Below, piece by piece: positions 1 through 9,565 of a stretch of DNA of 64,000 bases. Numbering within the stretch: position 1 is the stretch's first letter; the number at the start of each line of letters is the position of its first letter. The position numbers and the translations under genes were made by a program. This stretch comes from Enterobacteriaceae bacterium RIT714. Its GTDB lineage: Bacteria > Pseudomonadota > Gammaproteobacteria > Enterobacterales > Enterobacteriaceae. Location: positions 1 to 64,000 of the forward strand of contig WJYB01000012.1 of assembly GCA_009668015.1 (NCBI GenBank), given 5' to 3'. The notes under the pieces are model-generated. The model worked only from the letters and a program-made list of their open reading frames with translations. It had not been told where the DNA came from and did not search any database.

Positions 1-44
1 CTTGCTCTAAAAAATAGAACGCTCTTCTATAAACGCTAATGATC

Positions 45-551
45 TTATTGTCTGATCATCCACTCCTGAATCCATTGAACTATTTCATCAGTATCATTCA
101 AATCCAGTACAGGAACGGCAAGCGAGAGAGGGACATCACTGGCCACTGCGATAACATGTTCATCCAGGATTAATTCATGGATTTCATGTCCAGAGTTGCT
201 TCGAAAAAGCAGGATTTTAGCCACCGGTTCATGTTTAAACCCCTCCACAAGCACCAGATCCAGCATCGAATGGTCCATTCGGCTCACCAAATAATTCAAA
301 TCCAATGCGCTTTCTTCCGGCGTTTCAGTCATTAATGCCCATCGCTGTGCGCTGGCAACCATCGTTTGCGCCGCACCGGCTTTACGTAACTCGTAACTGT
401 CCTTGCCTGGAGTGTCGATATCCATATGGTGATGAGTGTGTTTGATTAACCCGGGACGAATATTCTTTGCGCAAAGCGCAGGAATCAACTTTTTCAGGAG
501 CGATGTTTTTCCCGTGCCGCTCCAGGCCGCAATTGCCAGAACAGGTTTCAT
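45..551 (-). CDS. mobB: Molybdopterin-guanine dinucleotide biosynthesis adaptor protein MobB
   Basis: A P-loop GTP-binding protein of 168 aa, near the usual family length. It carries a Walker A motif at its N-terminus (SGTGKTS, residues 11-17). MobB supports MobA in attaching GMP to molybdopterin to make the bis-MGD cofactor, in the cytoplasm. Its start codon overlaps the mobA stop (ATGA), so the two genes are translationally coupled with mobA first. The cofactor is needed by molybdoenzymes such as the formate dehydrogenase encoded at 34-37 kb. MobB is dispensable for cofactor formation in E. coli, so its exact role is still inferred. Confidence 0.95.
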   Translation of the reverse strand: MKPVLAIAAWSGTGKTSLLKKLIPALCAKNIRPGLIKHTHHHMDIDTPGKDSYELRKAGAAQTMVASAQRWALMTETPEESALDLNYLVSRMDHSMLDLVLVEGFKHEPVAKILLFRSNSGHEIHELILDEHVIAVASDVPLSLAVPVLDLNDTDEIVQWIQEWMIRQ

Positions 552-1132
552 TTTCCCCCCTGAAAATTTTGTAAATCTTCCGTAGTATTAATGTTGATAA
601 ACGCAGACTTCAGGTCGTTAAAACTCACTGCGTGACCGCCAACTTGTCGCATAAATATCATTACACGCCGTTCTCCTGAGGCAAGATAAGCTTCAAGCCG
701 TGGAATTAATATCCTGTTAATCAAAGCGATAGTCGGGTGATCACGCTCTCCGTCATGAACCCATACCACAGGTGCGTCTTGCCGCTGGCGAAGCAATCGC
801 TCAGCAAGGCAGGCCGGAATGAAGGGGGTATCGCATGGGCAAAAGAGAAACCATTCTCCGTCTGAATGTTTCATAACGCTAAGAATGCCAGCCAATGGGC
901 CGGGGTAATCCGATAAATTATCCTGATAAACGGGATACCCGCTTTGCTGATAAATGTCGATGTGACGATTTGCGCTAATCGCAATCCTGTTCACTTGTCC
1001 ACTCAGGGTATCGGCAACATATTGCCATAACGGTTTGCCGTTAAGTTCCTGCAATCCCTTGTCTTTTCCGCCCATTCGCGTTGCTCGACCACCTGCCAGA
1101 ACAACCCCAGTAATTTCCGGGTTCTGATTCAC
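548..1132 (-). CDS. mobA: Molybdenum cofactor guanylyltransferase MobA
   Basis: Transfers GMP from GTP to molybdopterin, producing the guanine dinucleotide form of the molybdenum cofactor. A nucleotidyltransferase signature ([14 protein letters not shown]) lies close to the N-terminus. I place the start at a GTG at 1132, seven bases after an AAGAGGCG ribosome binding site. This gives 194 aa, the E. coli length. The open frame runs on to 1282, but that extension crosses the yihD start on the other strand and has no family support. The gene is transcribed divergently from yihD and overlaps mobB by 4 nt. Confidence 0.95.
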   Translation of the reverse strand: MNQNPEITGVVLAGGRATRMGGKDKGLQELNGKPLWQYVADTLSGQVNRIAISANRHIDIYQQSGYPVYQDNLSDYPGPLAGILSVMKHSDGEWFLFCPCDTPFIPACLAERLLRQRQDAPVVWVHDGERDHPTIALINRILIPRLEAYLASGERRVMIFMRQVGGHAVSFNDLKSAFININTTEDLQNFQGGK

Positions 1133-1201
1133 GAATATCGCCTCTTTTAATGTGGGATTGACCCTGTTAACGTATTCCACTAAATGAAAGGAGCACCACA
1201 T

Positions 1202-1471
1202 ATGAAATGCAAACGTCTGAATGAAGTTATCGAACTCCTCCAGCCCGCCTGGCAAAAAGAGCCAGAACTGAATCTGATGCAATTCTTACAGAAATTGGCG
1301 AAAGAGTCAGGTTATGACGGCGAACTGACAGACCTTTCTGATGATATTCTGATCTACCATCTCAAAATGCGCGATTCTGATAAAGATGCGGTGATTCCCG
1401 GTATTCAGAAAGATTATGAAGAAGATTTCAAAACTGCGTTACTGCGTGCCCGTGGCGTAATTAAAGAGTAA
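1202..1471 (+). CDS. yihD: YihD, small conserved protein of unknown function
   Basis: An 89-residue, highly charged soluble protein almost identical to E. coli YihD (DUF1040 type). It has no signal peptide or membrane segment. The start at 1202 is chosen because it follows AAAGGAG at good spacing and gives the E. coli length. An upstream in-frame ATG at 1184 would add six residues and lacks a comparable site. It is divergent from mobA, and the 69 bp between the two starts must hold both promoters. srkA follows 75 bp downstream. The molecular function is not known. Confidence 0.93.
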   Translation: MKCKRLNEVIELLQPAWQKEPELNLMQFLQKLAKESGYDGELTDLSDDILIYHLKMRDSDKDAVIPGIQKDYEEDFKTALLRARGVIKE

Positions 1472-1546
1472 AACCTTGTAAGAGGAGCCACCGAAATCGC
1501 TGTGAAATGATATCCTGAATCATTCGTATAATTTCCGGATGATCGG

Positions 1547-2533
1547 ATGAACGACAAGGCTTTTACTTTTCAGACATTACACCCGGATACCATTATGGAT
1601 GCCCTGTTCGAACAGGGCATTCGGGTGGACTCCGGGCTCACCCCTTTAAACAGCTATGAAAACCGCGTCTATCAGTTCCAGGACGAGGACCGCCAACGCT
1701 TTGTCGTGAAGTTTTACCGTCCCCAGCGTTGGTCGGCAGAACAGATCCAGGAAGAGCACCAGTTCGCGCTCGATCTGCTGAATGATGATGTTCCTGTCGC
1801 CGCACCTATCCTGTTTAATAATCAATCACTGTTGACACATCAGGGTTATTTCTTTGCCGTCTTCCCTAGTCTGGGTGGCCGTCAATTTGAAGCAGATAAT
1901 ATTGATCAGATGGAGTGGGTGGCGCGCTATCTGGGGCGTATCCATCAGACCGGGCGTAAAAAAGCATTTAACGCACGCCCTACCATGGGCATTCAGGAGT
2001 ATTTAACTGAGCCGCGGCAGGTATTTGAAACGTCTACGTTGATTCCGGCCGCACTCAAAGTTAATTTCCTGAAAGCGACTGATGCATTAATCCAGGCTGT
2101 CACAATGCGCTGGGACACTGAAGCAGAAATACTGCGTCTTCATGGTGACTGCCATGCCGGAAATATCCTCTGGCGCGACGGTCCATTATTTGTGGATCTT
2201 GATGACGCCCGTATGGGGCCTGCAGTTCAGGATCTGTGGATGCTGATGAATGGCGATAAAGCTGAACAGCGTATGCAGCTGGAAACGATTATTGAAGCTT
2301 ATGAAGAATTTAGCTCCTTTAATTCAGACGAAATCGCGCTGATTGAACCTTTACGGGCCATGCGTTTTGTATATTATCTCGCATGGTTAATCAGACGTTG
2401 GGACGATCCCGCGTTCCCTAAAAATTTCCCATGGCTTACCGGGGAAGATTACTGGCGCAGCCAGACAACCACATTTATTGAGCAGGTAAAGGTTCTCAAT
2501 GAACCTCCTCTACAATTAACGCCAATGTATTAA
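1547..2533 (+). CDS. srkA: Stress response kinase A (YihE/RdoA)
   Basis: A cytoplasmic Ser/Thr protein kinase of the aminoglycoside-phosphotransferase (choline kinase-like) fold, 328 aa, the same length as in E. coli. The catalytic motif [11 protein letters not shown] lies at about residues 200-210, followed by the metal-binding segment [10 protein letters not shown]. In E. coli it protects against stress-induced death and is co-transcribed with dsbA under Cpx control. Here dsbA begins 26 bp downstream, which fits the same operon. No clear CpxR box was identified by eye. Confidence 0.96.
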   Translation: MNDKAFTFQTLHPDTIMDALFEQGIRVDSGLTPLNSYENRVYQFQDEDRQRFVVKFYRPQRWSAEQIQEEHQFALDLLNDDVPVAAPILFNNQSLLTHQGYFFAVFPSLGGRQFEADNIDQMEWVARYLGRIHQTGRKKAFNARPTMGIQEYLTEPRQVFETSTLIPAALKVNFLKATDALIQAVTMRWDTEAEILRLHGDCHAGNILWRDGPLFVDLDDARMGPAVQDLWMLMNGDKAEQRMQLETIIEAYEEFSSFNSDEIALIEPLRAMRFVYYLAWLIRRWDDPAFPKNFPWLTGEDYWRSQTTTFIEQVKVLNEPPLQLTPMY

Positions 2534-2559
2534 TCGGACACATCAGGAGAAAGTTGATC

Positions 2560-3183
2560 ATGAAAAAAATATGGCTGGCGCTGGCAGGTATGATTCTGGC
2601 ATTTAGCGCATCTGCTGCTCAATTCAGCGATGGCAAGCAGTTCAATACCCTCGAAAAGCCGGTTGCCGGTGAGCCTCAGGTGCTGGAGTTCTTCTCATTC
2701 TATTGCCCACACTGCTATCAGTTTGAAGAAGTTCTGCACGTTTCCGATAACGTGAAGAAAAAGCTGCCTGAAGGCACCAAAATGACGAAGTACCATGTCG
2801 AATTCCTTGGTCCTCTGGGCAAGGACTTAACCCAGGCATGGGCAGTTGCACTGGCGCTGGGTGTGGAAGATCAGGTCACCGCACCTATGTTTGAAGCCGT
2901 TCAGAAAACCCAAACCGTTCAGACCGTTGCAGATATTCGCAAAGTGTTTGTTGATGCCGGCGTGAAAGGCGAAGATTACGATGCTGCATGGAATAGTTTC
3001 GTGGTGAAATCTCTGGTAGCTCAGCAGGAAAAAGCAGCTGCAGACCTCCAGTTGCAGGGTGTTCCGGCCATGTTCGTGAACGGAAAATACCAGGTGAACC
3101 CGCAAGGGATGGATACCAGCAGTATGGACATTTTCGTTCAGCAGTACGCTGACACAGTAAAATATCTGGTTGAAAAGAAATAA
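2560..3183 (+). CDS. dsbA: Periplasmic thiol:disulfide oxidoreductase DsbA
   Basis: Introduces disulfide bonds into exported proteins and is reoxidised by DsbB. A signal peptide ([10 protein letters not shown] to a cleavage site near SASAA) precedes a thioredoxin-like domain with the CPHC active site. The cis-proline segment GVPAMFVNG lies late in the chain. The start is the ATG at 2560, preceded by AGGAGAAAG. A TTG six bases upstream is in frame but lies closer to the ribosome binding site and is not used in homologues. The gene ends in a strong terminator. In E. coli yihF follows; here the next gene, convergent yihG, ends 16 bp away. Confidence 0.97.
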   Translation: MKKIWLALAGMILAFSASAAQFSDGKQFNTLEKPVAGEPQVLEFFSFYCPHCYQFEEVLHVSDNVKKKLPEGTKMTKYHVEFLGPLGKDLTQAWAVALALGVEDQVTAPMFEAVQKTQTVQTVADIRKVFVDAGVKGEDYDAAWNSFVVKSLVAQQEKAAADLQLQGVPAMFVNGKYQVNPQGMDTSSMDIFVQQYADTVKYLVEKK

Positions 3184-3190
3184 AAGTGAA

Positions 3191-3216
3191 AACGCCGGTC
3201 AATGACCGGCGTTTTT
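3191..3216. terminator. Bidirectional terminator between dsbA and yihG
   Basis: A stem AACGCCGGTC/GACCGGCGTT with loop AAT is followed by a T run on the plus strand and by A residues on the other side. It can stop dsbA transcription. It overlaps the yihG 3' end, so it may also serve convergent yihG. Confidence 0.85.
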
Positions 3217-4107
3217 GTATGCAGATTTAATATTGTTTATCAGCACATCTTTATCATGCCAAAGCGTGTTCAGCCATAGCTGGAAACGACGTTTAAAGTT
3301 CTTGTCATTAATGTAATCTCCATGCAGCTCTTCACCCACCTGCACCAGATTTATCCGCACGACAATACGTGTCAGTCTGCCGCTTAGCATATCGTAAAAT
3401 GGCGTCTTATCATTTTCCGGATAACAAAGCGTCACGTTCAGCAATTTATCGAACTGATCTCCCAGTACGCTGATGGCCATTGCAATTCCTGCCGCTTTCG
3501 GTGGCAGCAAATTGTTATAGGGGGAGCGGGTCTGTCGATGCTTTTCTTCTGTAAAGCGAGAGCCTTCAACAAAGTTGACGATAGTGGTCGGTTGCGCGCG
3601 AAATTTCTCGCAGGAGCGACGCGTTGTTTCAACATCACGGCCCCGGCGCTCCGGGTGGCGAATCAAATAGCTCCGGGAATAACGTTTCATAAACGGCATA
3701 TCCAACGCCCAGCAGGCCAGCCCAATAAAAGGTATCCAGGCGAGTTGCTGCTTCAGAAAATATTTATTCATTGGGATATGTTTGCGAAATAACACACACA
3801 GCACCACGATATCCGCCCAGCTGCGGTGGTTACCGACCAGCAAATACCAATTTTTCTTATTCAGGCCATCCAGCCCTTCGATATCCCACTTTAAATGAGG
3901 GTTGAGATGCAGTAGCCACGCCAGTCCCTGACACCAGCAATACATCATAAAATTGCAAAATCCCGAAACAGTGCGCCATACCGCCGGGACGGGGAACAGT
4001 AATTTGATGATTCCAGCCATGATGATCGGCACGGAACAGACGATGGTTACCAGAATCGTCAAAATGATACTTAACAGGAGGGTTATTGCAGCTGGCAGTC
4101 TAGACAT
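3199..4107 (-). CDS. yihG: YihG, membrane-associated LPLAT-family acyltransferase
   Basis: A lysophospholipid acyltransferase-family protein. The N-terminus (residues 3-45) is strongly hydrophobic, giving one or two membrane segments. The catalytic HX4D motif appears as NHRSWAD, and a second conserved block contains NFVEGSRFT. In E. coli, YihG makes minor lysophosphatidic-acid acyltransferase products, including cis-vaccenoyl species. I place the start at 4107 ([11 protein letters not shown]), giving 302 aa. The frame is open to 4206, but the extra residues are unlike the family. The ribosome binding site is weak, so the start is less sure than the identity. In E. coli, yihF separates dsbA and yihG; it is absent here. 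Confidence 0.9.
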   Translation of the reverse strand: MSRLPAAITLLLSIILTILVTIVCSVPIIMAGIIKLLFPVPAVWRTVSGFCNFMMYCWCQGLAWLLHLNPHLKWDIEGLDGLNKKNWYLLVGNHRSWADIVVLCVLFRKHIPMNKYFLKQQLAWIPFIGLACWALDMPFMKRYSRSYLIRHPERRGRDVETTRRSCEKFRAQPTTIVNFVEGSRFTEEKHRQTRSPYNNLLPPKAAGIAMAISVLGDQFDKLLNVTLCYPENDKTPFYDMLSGRLTRIVVRINLVQVGEELHGDYINDKNFKRRFQLWLNTLWHDKDVLINNIKSAYKNAGH

Positions 4108-4207
4108 ATTGATATTTATCAGGTGGTTATATATAACCTGACGGCCAGACCGCAGGTGAAGGGCGCTGATTTTATCAGAAAACGGACAAAAGCAGGGGGC
4201 TTTCACC

Positions 4208-4546
4208 TCGGGATGAGTTGGAATGAGTGCTTAAACAGAGTATTTGTCTACGATAACGATTTCGGCTTCTCTTATATCCACATAGAGTAAATAGTCATCA
4301 ACTGGAAATATACCAGAACGATCGACATTCAACTCACTGATTAAAAACAATAAATATAAAAATAAAGATCCATGAATGGCACAATTATTCATATGGATTA
4401 AAAATATGCACAAACTTATCCACAGTTTGTTTTTGCGAGCGATCCTGACGATCGCAAAATCTTTTCCTGTATTCGGTGCTAAAAACTGATGTTTTCATCC
4501 TTCTGTGGCATCCTTTAGCCATTAATTGATTAAAGGCACGGACACT
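4208..4546. other. Intergenic region upstream of polA
   Basis: An AT-rich gap of about 340 bp between divergent yihG and polA. It contains a perfect DnaA-box match at 4416-4424 and a 6-bp inverted repeat GCGATC/GATCGC with a 5-nt loop at 4439-4455. The region before the polA start carries its promoter. A 53-60 codon frame on the minus strand (4231-4413) has no recognisable relatives and no good ribosome binding site. Confidence 0.6.
4416..4424 (+). promoter_or_regulatory. DnaA box upstream of polA
   Basis: The nonamer TTATCCACA is an exact match to the strongest E. coli DnaA box. It lies about 120 bp before the polA start, where it could link polymerase I expression to DnaA. The match is read directly; function is inferred. 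Confidence 0.5.
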
Positions 4547-7339
4547 ATGGTTCAGATTCCAGAAAACCCTCTTATTCTCGTCGACGGCTCTTCATACCTG
4601 TATCGGGCGTATCATGCGTTTCCTCCTCTGACCAATAGCGCAGGAGAGCCTACCGGCGCGATGTATGGCGTGTTAAACATGCTGCGTAGCCTGCTCCTTC
4701 AGTACCAGCCATCACACGCTGCGGTGGTGTTCGATGCGAAGGGTAAAACCTTCCGTGATGAACTGTTTGAAGATTACAAATCCCATCGTCCGCCGATGCC
4801 AGATGATCTGCGTGCCCAAATCGAGCCATTACATACCATGGTAAAAGCCATGGGGTTACCGCTGCTGGCGGTGTCTGGCGTCGAGGCTGATGACGTTATT
4901 GGTACGTTGGCGCGTGAGGCTGAAAAGTTAGGCCGCCCGGTACTGATAAGCACCGGCGATAAAGATATGGCACAGCTGGTGACGCCAGACATCACCCTGA
5001 TTAACACCATGACCAATACCATCCTCGGGCCGGAAGAGGTCGTCACGAAATACGGTGTTCCACCAGAGCTTATTATTGATTTTCTGGCGTTAATGGGCGA
5101 CTCCTCGGATAACATTCCGGGTGTTCCAGGCGTAGGTGAGAAAACGGCACAGGCATTGCTGCAGGGGTTAGGTGGGCTGGATAAGCTCTACGCTGAGTCC
5201 GATAAAATTGCCGGGTTGACGTTCCGCGGCGCCAAAACCATGGCTGCGAAGCTGGAGCAAAATAAAGACGTTGCCTACCTCTCATATAAACTGGCCACCA
5301 TCAAAACCGACGTGGAGCTTGAACTGACCTGTGAGCAGCTTGAAGTACAGCCGCCGGCTGCCGATGAACTTCTGGGCCTGTTTAAGCAATACGAATTCAA
5401 GCGCTGGATAACAGACGTCGAAGCGGGTAAATGGCTGCAGGGTAAAGGTGCTAAACCAGCCGTGAAGACAAAAGCAACTCTCGTTGTTGCTGCTGAAGAC
5501 GAAGCTGAAGAAGAGGTCACCGCGCTCTCCTTTGAGAACTATGAAACCGTGCTCGAAGAGTCACAGCTCATTGCCTGGATTGAGAAGCTGAAAAAAGCGC
5601 CGGTCATCGCTTTTGATACCGAAACCGACAGCCTTGATAACATCTCAGCCAATATGGTCGGCCTCTCATTTGCGACGGAACCTGGCATTGCGGCTTATGT
5701 TCCGGTGGCGCACGACTATCTCGATGCGCCTGACCAAATCCCTCGTGAGCGCGTGCTTGAGTTACTCAAACCGCTGCTGGAAGATGAAAAAGTGCTGAAG
5801 GTTGGGCAAAACCTGAAGTATGACCGCGGTATTTTGCAAAACTACGGTATTGAGCTGCGCGGTATAGCCTACGACACCATGCTTGAATCTTACATTCTCA
5901 ACAGTGTGGCGGGTCGTCATGATATGGATTCCCTTTCCGATCGCTGGCTCAAGCATAAAACGGTCACCTTTGAAGAGATTGCCGGAAAAGGCAAAAACCA
6001 GCTGACATTTAATCAAATTGCGCTGGAAGAGGCCGGTCGTTATGCGGCAGAAGATGCCGACGTTACCCTGCAATTGCACCTGAAAATGTATCCGAAACTG
6101 CAAAAGCAGGAAGGACCACTCAACATTTTCGAAAATGTCGAAATGCCTCTGGTACCAGTGCTCTCCCGTATTGAGCGTAACGGCGTGAAAATTGATCCTG
6201 CCGTTTTGCATAAGCATTCCGAAGAGATCGCTCTGCGTTTAAATGAGCTGGAACAGAAAGCCCATGAGATCGCCGGCGAGCCGTTCAATCTTTCTTCGAC
6301 CAAGCAGTTGCAGACCATCCTGTTTGAAAAGCAGGGCATCAAGCCGCTGAAGAAAACGCCTGGCGGTGCGCCGTCAACGTCAGAAGAGGTGCTGGAAGAA
6401 CTGGCGCTCGACTATCCATTGCCGAAAGTGATTTTGCAGTACCGCGGTCTTGCAAAGCTGAAATCGACGTATACCGATAAGCTGCCGCTGATGATCAATC
6501 CAAAAACCGGTCGGGTGCATACCTCTTACCATCAGGCCGTTGCGGCCACCGGGCGCTTGTCCTCCACGGATCCTAACCTGCAAAACATTCCGGTCCGAAA
6601 TGAAGAGGGACGCCGCATCCGTCAGGCATTTATTGCTCCGAAGGATTACCTGATTGTCTCGGCCGACTACTCGCAAATCGAACTACGCATCATGGCGCAT
6701 CTGTCACGTGACAAGGGGCTGCTGACTGCTTTTGCCGAAGGAAAGGATATCCACCGGGCAACAGCCGCGGAAGTCTTTGGTCTGCCGCTGGACAGCGTTA
6801 CCAACGAACAGCGTCGCAGTGCAAAAGCAATCAACTTCGGCCTGATTTACGGCATGAGCGCATTTGGTCTTTCTCGCCAGTTAAACATTCCGCGTAAAGA
6901 GTCGCAGAAGTACATGGATCTTTACTTTGAACGTTACCCTGGCGTACTGGAATATATGGAGCGTACGCGCGCCCAGGCGAAGGAAAAAGGTTACGTCGAA
7001 ACGCTGGATGGACGCCGTCTTTATCTGCCGGATATCACGTCCAGCAATGCGGCTCGTCGGGCGGGGGCTGAACGTGCGGCGATCAACGCACCGATGCAAG
7101 GAACGGCTGCTGACATCATTAAACGCGCAATGATTGCGGTTGATGCATGGCTGGAAAAAGACAAACCGCGTGTGCGAATGATCATGCAGGTTCACGATGA
7201 ACTGGTGTTTGAAGTGCATCAGGATGATCTGGATGCGGTCTCGAAAAAGATCCATGAACTGATGGAAAGCAGCATGAAGTTAGATGTGCCATTGCTGGTG
7301 GAAGTGGGGAGTGGTGAAAACTGGGATCAAGCTCACTAA
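4547..7339 (+). CDS. polA: DNA polymerase I
   Basis: A 930-aa family A polymerase that matures Okazaki fragments and fills repair gaps. The 5'-3' exonuclease domain covers about residues 1-290. The proofreading 3'-5' exonuclease domain (about 325-520) keeps its acidic motif [10 protein letters not shown]. The polymerase domain holds motif A ([10 protein letters not shown]), the O-helix ([14 protein letters not shown]) and motif C (VHDELVFE). The start is the ATG at 4547 (MVQIPENP). A TTG 21 bp upstream is in frame but adds residues not found in homologues. The linker after the 5' nuclease is variable and rich in acidic residues. Spot 42 RNA lies 148 bp downstream, as in E. coli. Confidence 0.98.
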   Translation: MVQIPENPLILVDGSSYLYRAYHAFPPLTNSAGEPTGAMYGVLNMLRSLLLQYQPSHAAVVFDAKGKTFRDELFEDYKSHRPPMPDDLRAQIEPLHTMVKAMGLPLLAVSGVEADDVIGTLAREAEKLGRPVLISTGDKDMAQLVTPDITLINTMTNTILGPEEVVTKYGVPPELIIDFLALMGDSSDNIPGVPGVGEKTAQALLQGLGGLDKLYAESDKIAGLTFRGAKTMAAKLEQNKDVAYLSYKLATIKTDVELELTCEQLEVQPPAADELLGLFKQYEFKRWITDVEAGKWLQGKGAKPAVKTKATLVVAAEDEAEEEVTALSFENYETVLEESQLIAWIEKLKKAPVIAFDTETDSLDNISANMVGLSFATEPGIAAYVPVAHDYLDAPDQIPRERVLELLKPLLEDEKVLKVGQNLKYDRGILQNYGIELRGIAYDTMLESYILNSVAGRHDMDSLSDRWLKHKTVTFEEIAGKGKNQLTFNQIALEEAGRYAAEDADVTLQLHLKMYPKLQKQEGPLNIFENVEMPLVPVLSRIERNGVKIDPAVLHKHSEEIALRLNELEQKAHEIAGEPFNLSSTKQLQTILFEKQGIKPLKKTPGGAPSTSEEVLEELALDYPLPKVILQYRGLAKLKSTYTDKLPLMINPKTGRVHTSYHQAVAATGRLSSTDPNLQNIPVRNEEGRRIRQAFIAPKDYLIVSADYSQIELRIMAHLSRDKGLLTAFAEGKDIHRATAAEVFGLPLDSVTNEQRRSAKAINFGLIYGMSAFGLSRQLNIPRKESQKYMDLYFERYPGVLEYMERTRAQAKEKGYVETLDGRRLYLPDITSSNAARRAGAERAAINAPMQGTAADIIKRAMIAVDAWLEKDKPRVRMIMQVHDELVFEVHQDDLDAVSKKIHELMESSMKLDVPLLVEVGSGENWDQAH

Positions 7340-7487
7340 GTGTTTGCCGGGGTAAGGGCTTTTTCTGTAAGTAAGCAACATAACAGTGAATATTTTGTGA
7401 CAGCCATTAGATTTACCTATGTAAAGACTGAAAAAAAACTACAAAAAGTGCTTTGTCCAGCGATAAAAAAAGAGTAGAGTTAAAGAC

Positions 7488-7596
7488 GTAGGGTACAGAG
7501 GTAAGATGTTCTATCTTTCAGACCTTTTACTTCACGTAATCGGATTTGGCTGAATATTTTAGCCGCCCCAGTCAGTAATGACTGGGGCGTTTTTTA
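7488..7596 (+). ncRNA. spf: Spot 42 small RNA
   Basis: The 109-nt sequence from GTAGGGTACAGAGG to the terminal T run matches E. coli Spot 42 essentially base for base, including the intrinsic terminator (CGCCCCAGTCA/TGACTGGGGCG). Spot 42 is an Hfq-dependent antisense regulator of galK and many catabolic genes, repressed by cAMP-CRP. A CRP half-site TGTGA lies about 90 bp upstream. Position between polA and engB is conserved. Confidence 0.97.
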
Positions 7597-7619
7597 TTGC
7601 GGCAAAGAAAATATTCAGG

Positions 7620-7646
7620 CAAAAAAAAGCGCGGTAATGACCGCGC
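7620..7646 (-). terminator. engB terminator
   Basis: On the minus strand a perfect 7-bp stem GCGCGGT/ACCGCGC with a 4-nt loop is followed by eight T residues, a few bases after the engB stop. It faces the Spot 42 terminator. Confidence 0.85.
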
Positions 7647-7652
7647 CGATGA

Positions 7653-8279
7653 TTACTCTTCTACTTCAGTGGCGGGTTCCAGGTCGTTAAACCAGCTGTC
7701 CAGCTTGTGTCGCAGAACATCCACGCCTTGCTTTTTCAGTGATGAAAACGTTTCTACTTGCACATCACCGCCGAATTCGAGAGCTGCCTCACGCACCAGT
7801 TTCAACTGCGCTTTACGCGCGCCGCTTGCCAGTTTATCGGCTTTCGTCAGCAGCACCAGCACAGGGATTTCGCTGGCGACACCCCAGTGGATCATTTGTT
7901 GATCGAGATCTTTAAGCGGGTGGCGGATATCCATCAGCACAACCAGTCCTTTCAGACACTGGCGTTTTTCCAGATATTCACCCAGCGCACGCTGCCATTT
8001 GATTTTTACCTCTTCCGGCACTTCTGCATAGCCATAGCCCGGTAAATCCACCAGGCGTTTGCCATCAGCCACTTCGAACAGGTTGATCAGCTGAGTACGC
8101 CCCGGCGTTTTTGAGGTACGCGCCAGGCTTTTCTGGTTCGTGAGCGTATTCAGTGCGCTGGATTTGCCCGCATTGGAGCGGCCAGCAAATGCCACTTCAA
8201 TTCCCGTATCGGGCGGTAAGTGGCGAATATCAGGCGCGCTGGTGACAAAATGCGTCTGTTGATAATTCCAGGTAGTCAC
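7653..8279 (-). CDS. engB: Ribosome biogenesis GTP-binding protein EngB (YihA/YsxC)
   Basis: An essential TRAFAC-class GTPase acting in assembly of the large ribosomal subunit. It shows G1 (GRSNAGKSS), G3 (DLPGYG) and G4 (TKAD) motifs. The chosen start is a GTG at 8279 preceded by GGAG at 8-base spacing, giving 208 aa, close to E. coli. The frame stays open to 8390, but that upstream part corresponds to leader sequence. The gene is transcribed away from csrC and ends at a terminator facing Spot 42. Confidence 0.96.
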   Translation of the reverse strand: MTTWNYQQTHFVTSAPDIRHLPPDTGIEVAFAGRSNAGKSSALNTLTNQKSLARTSKTPGRTQLINLFEVADGKRLVDLPGYGYAEVPEEVKIKWQRALGEYLEKRQCLKGLVVLMDIRHPLKDLDQQMIHWGVASEIPVLVLLTKADKLASGARKAQLKLVREAALEFGGDVQVETFSSLKKQGVDVLRHKLDSWFNDLEPATEVEE

Positions 8280-8547
8280 GTGGTCGTCTCCATAAATCTT
8301 ATTCTGAAGGGGAGTATACCTGAATGCAGGCAAAAGGCTTTTCCCTTCGCTCCGCAGCTGTAAGTTAAAACCATTTAAAATGTAAGACATTAACCATTGT
8401 CGCTATGGGATATTTAAGAGGATCCTCAGGCTCTGAAATCGTTAAATGATTTAAAATCATGTGGTTAGTTATATAGAATTATCTGAAAGTTCTAATTTGG
8501 ACTGGTTGTCCGCTTGTTTGGTAAGTAAAAAAAGGTAAAGTAACACC

Positions 8548-8792
8548 CATGGCGAGGATGCCAGCAGGATAAAGACTTAAGGATAAGGGTCAGGAGCGCC
8601 AGGAGGCGAAGACTCAGGACGACGACCAGGAAGGTACACGCCGGAGGCGTGAGAAAAGGGAAAGGGAACCGTATTAAGGATGATATCCGCTAAAGGATAA
8701 ACAGGGTTAGTTGTTAGCAAACAGGGATTGTAAAACCCGTTAAGGGTTATAGGTCAGGAAAAAAGGCGACAGATTGCTCTGTCGCCTTTTTT
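8548..8792 (+). ncRNA. csrC: CsrC, CsrA-sequestering small RNA
   Basis: About 245 nt between engB and yihI, the E. coli position and length. It carries a dozen or so GGA-type CsrA-binding motifs, many as AGGA or AGGG in predicted loops. A central block (GGGTCAGGAGCGCCAGGAGG) and the 3' end (from GACCCGTTAAGGG-like sequence to the terminator GGCGACAG/CTGTCGCC plus T run) are conserved with E. coli. CsrC titrates CsrA and so relieves post-transcriptional repression of glycogen, biofilm and motility genes. The exact 5' end is set by alignment from memory and could be a few bases off. Confidence 0.93.
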
Positions 8793-8861
8793 CTTTGCTT
8801 GCTTTCTGCTAGATTTCGCCGCAATTCTATACTGAATAAAACGGCTTAAAGACAAGGCAAC

Positions 8862-9377
8862 ATGAAAAAACCAACCTCCGCATCGGGTGCGAAACGCCCT
8901 GCTAAAGCACATCGCAAGACACGTGAAGAACTGAATCAGGAAGCACGTGACCGCAAACGTGCGAAAAAGCACAGTGGTCACTCCGCCGGTAGTCGTGCGA
9001 ATGGTGGCAGTGCTGGCAGCGCGTCTGCGCAAAATACCCAACAGAAAGATCCACGTATCGGTAGTAAAAAGCCAATCGCACTGGGCGTCACTGAAACCCC
9101 GGTCGTCAAGCAGCACAAACCAAAGAGCGAGAAACCTATGCTTTCACCGCAGGCTGAGTTGGATATGCTGGAGAATGATGAGCGCCTGGACGCGCTGCTG
9201 GAACGTCTTGAAGAGGGCGAATCCCTGAATGCTGAAGAGCAGAAGTGGGTAGATAGCAAGCTGGATCGTATTGACGAACTGATGCAGCAACTTGGCCTCT
9301 CTTACGACGATGAAGAAGATGACGAAGAAGAAGAAAAACAGGACGATATGATGCGTCTTCTCAAAGGTGGAAACTAA
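8862..9377 (+). CDS. yihI: Der GTPase-activating protein YihI
   Basis: A 171-aa protein that stimulates the GTPase of Der (EngA), a 50S assembly factor. The N-terminal half is very basic and low-complexity (Lys, Arg, Ser, Gly). The middle is a helical segment with the run [14 protein letters not shown], and the C-terminus is extremely acidic ([10 protein letters not shown] near residues 150-160). This charge split is typical of the family. It lies just after csrC, and a possible small membrane protein gene starts 4 bp beyond its stop. Placing two ribosome GTPase factors (engB, yihI) around csrC is the usual enterobacterial order. Confidence 0.95.
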   Translation: MKKPTSASGAKRPAKAHRKTREELNQEARDRKRAKKHSGHSAGSRANGGSAGSASAQNTQQKDPRIGSKKPIALGVTETPVVKQHKPKSEKPMLSPQAELDMLENDERLDALLERLEEGESLNAEEQKWVDSKLDRIDELMQQLGLSYDDEEDDEEEEKQDDMMRLLKGGN

Positions 9378-9380
9378 CAT

Positions 9381-9563
9381 TTGCACCCAGCAGGCTCTAT
9401 AGTCCTGCTTATAACCCTTCCGGTTATATGTTATCTGGCGTGGTTATTCGTTAAACTACGGCGGTTGTCGCGGCGACAGAAGTGGCTGCGCACCCGAATG
9501 ATGGCCCGAAATGGGGTCAGAACGGGCCGCCGTAAACGTACGCGACACCAACGGAAGGAGTGA
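9381..9563 (+). CDS. Possible small membrane protein between yihI and hemN
   Basis: A 60-codon frame starting at TTG, with AAAGGTGG ten bases upstream inside the end of yihI. Its TGA stop is just before the hemN ATG. The product would have one hydrophobic helix (about residues 6-23, GSIVLLITLPVICYLAWLF) followed by a very basic tail rich in Arg and Lys. The tight fit between yihI and hemN suggests it is translated. In other gammaproteobacteria a membrane-anchored DUF2489-type gene occupies this position, and this could be a short relative or remnant. I do not recognise it with confidence. Confidence 0.4.
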   Translation: MHPAGSIVLLITLPVICYLAWLFVKLRRLSRRQKWLRTRMMARNGVRTGRRKRTRHQRKE

Positions 9564-9565
9564 GC

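Noticed and set aside
4231..4413. A 53-60 codon AT-rich frame between yihG and polA
   Set aside because: No recognisable relatives, TTG or weakly placed ATG start, and it runs up to the DnaA box before polA; kept only as a possible remnant.
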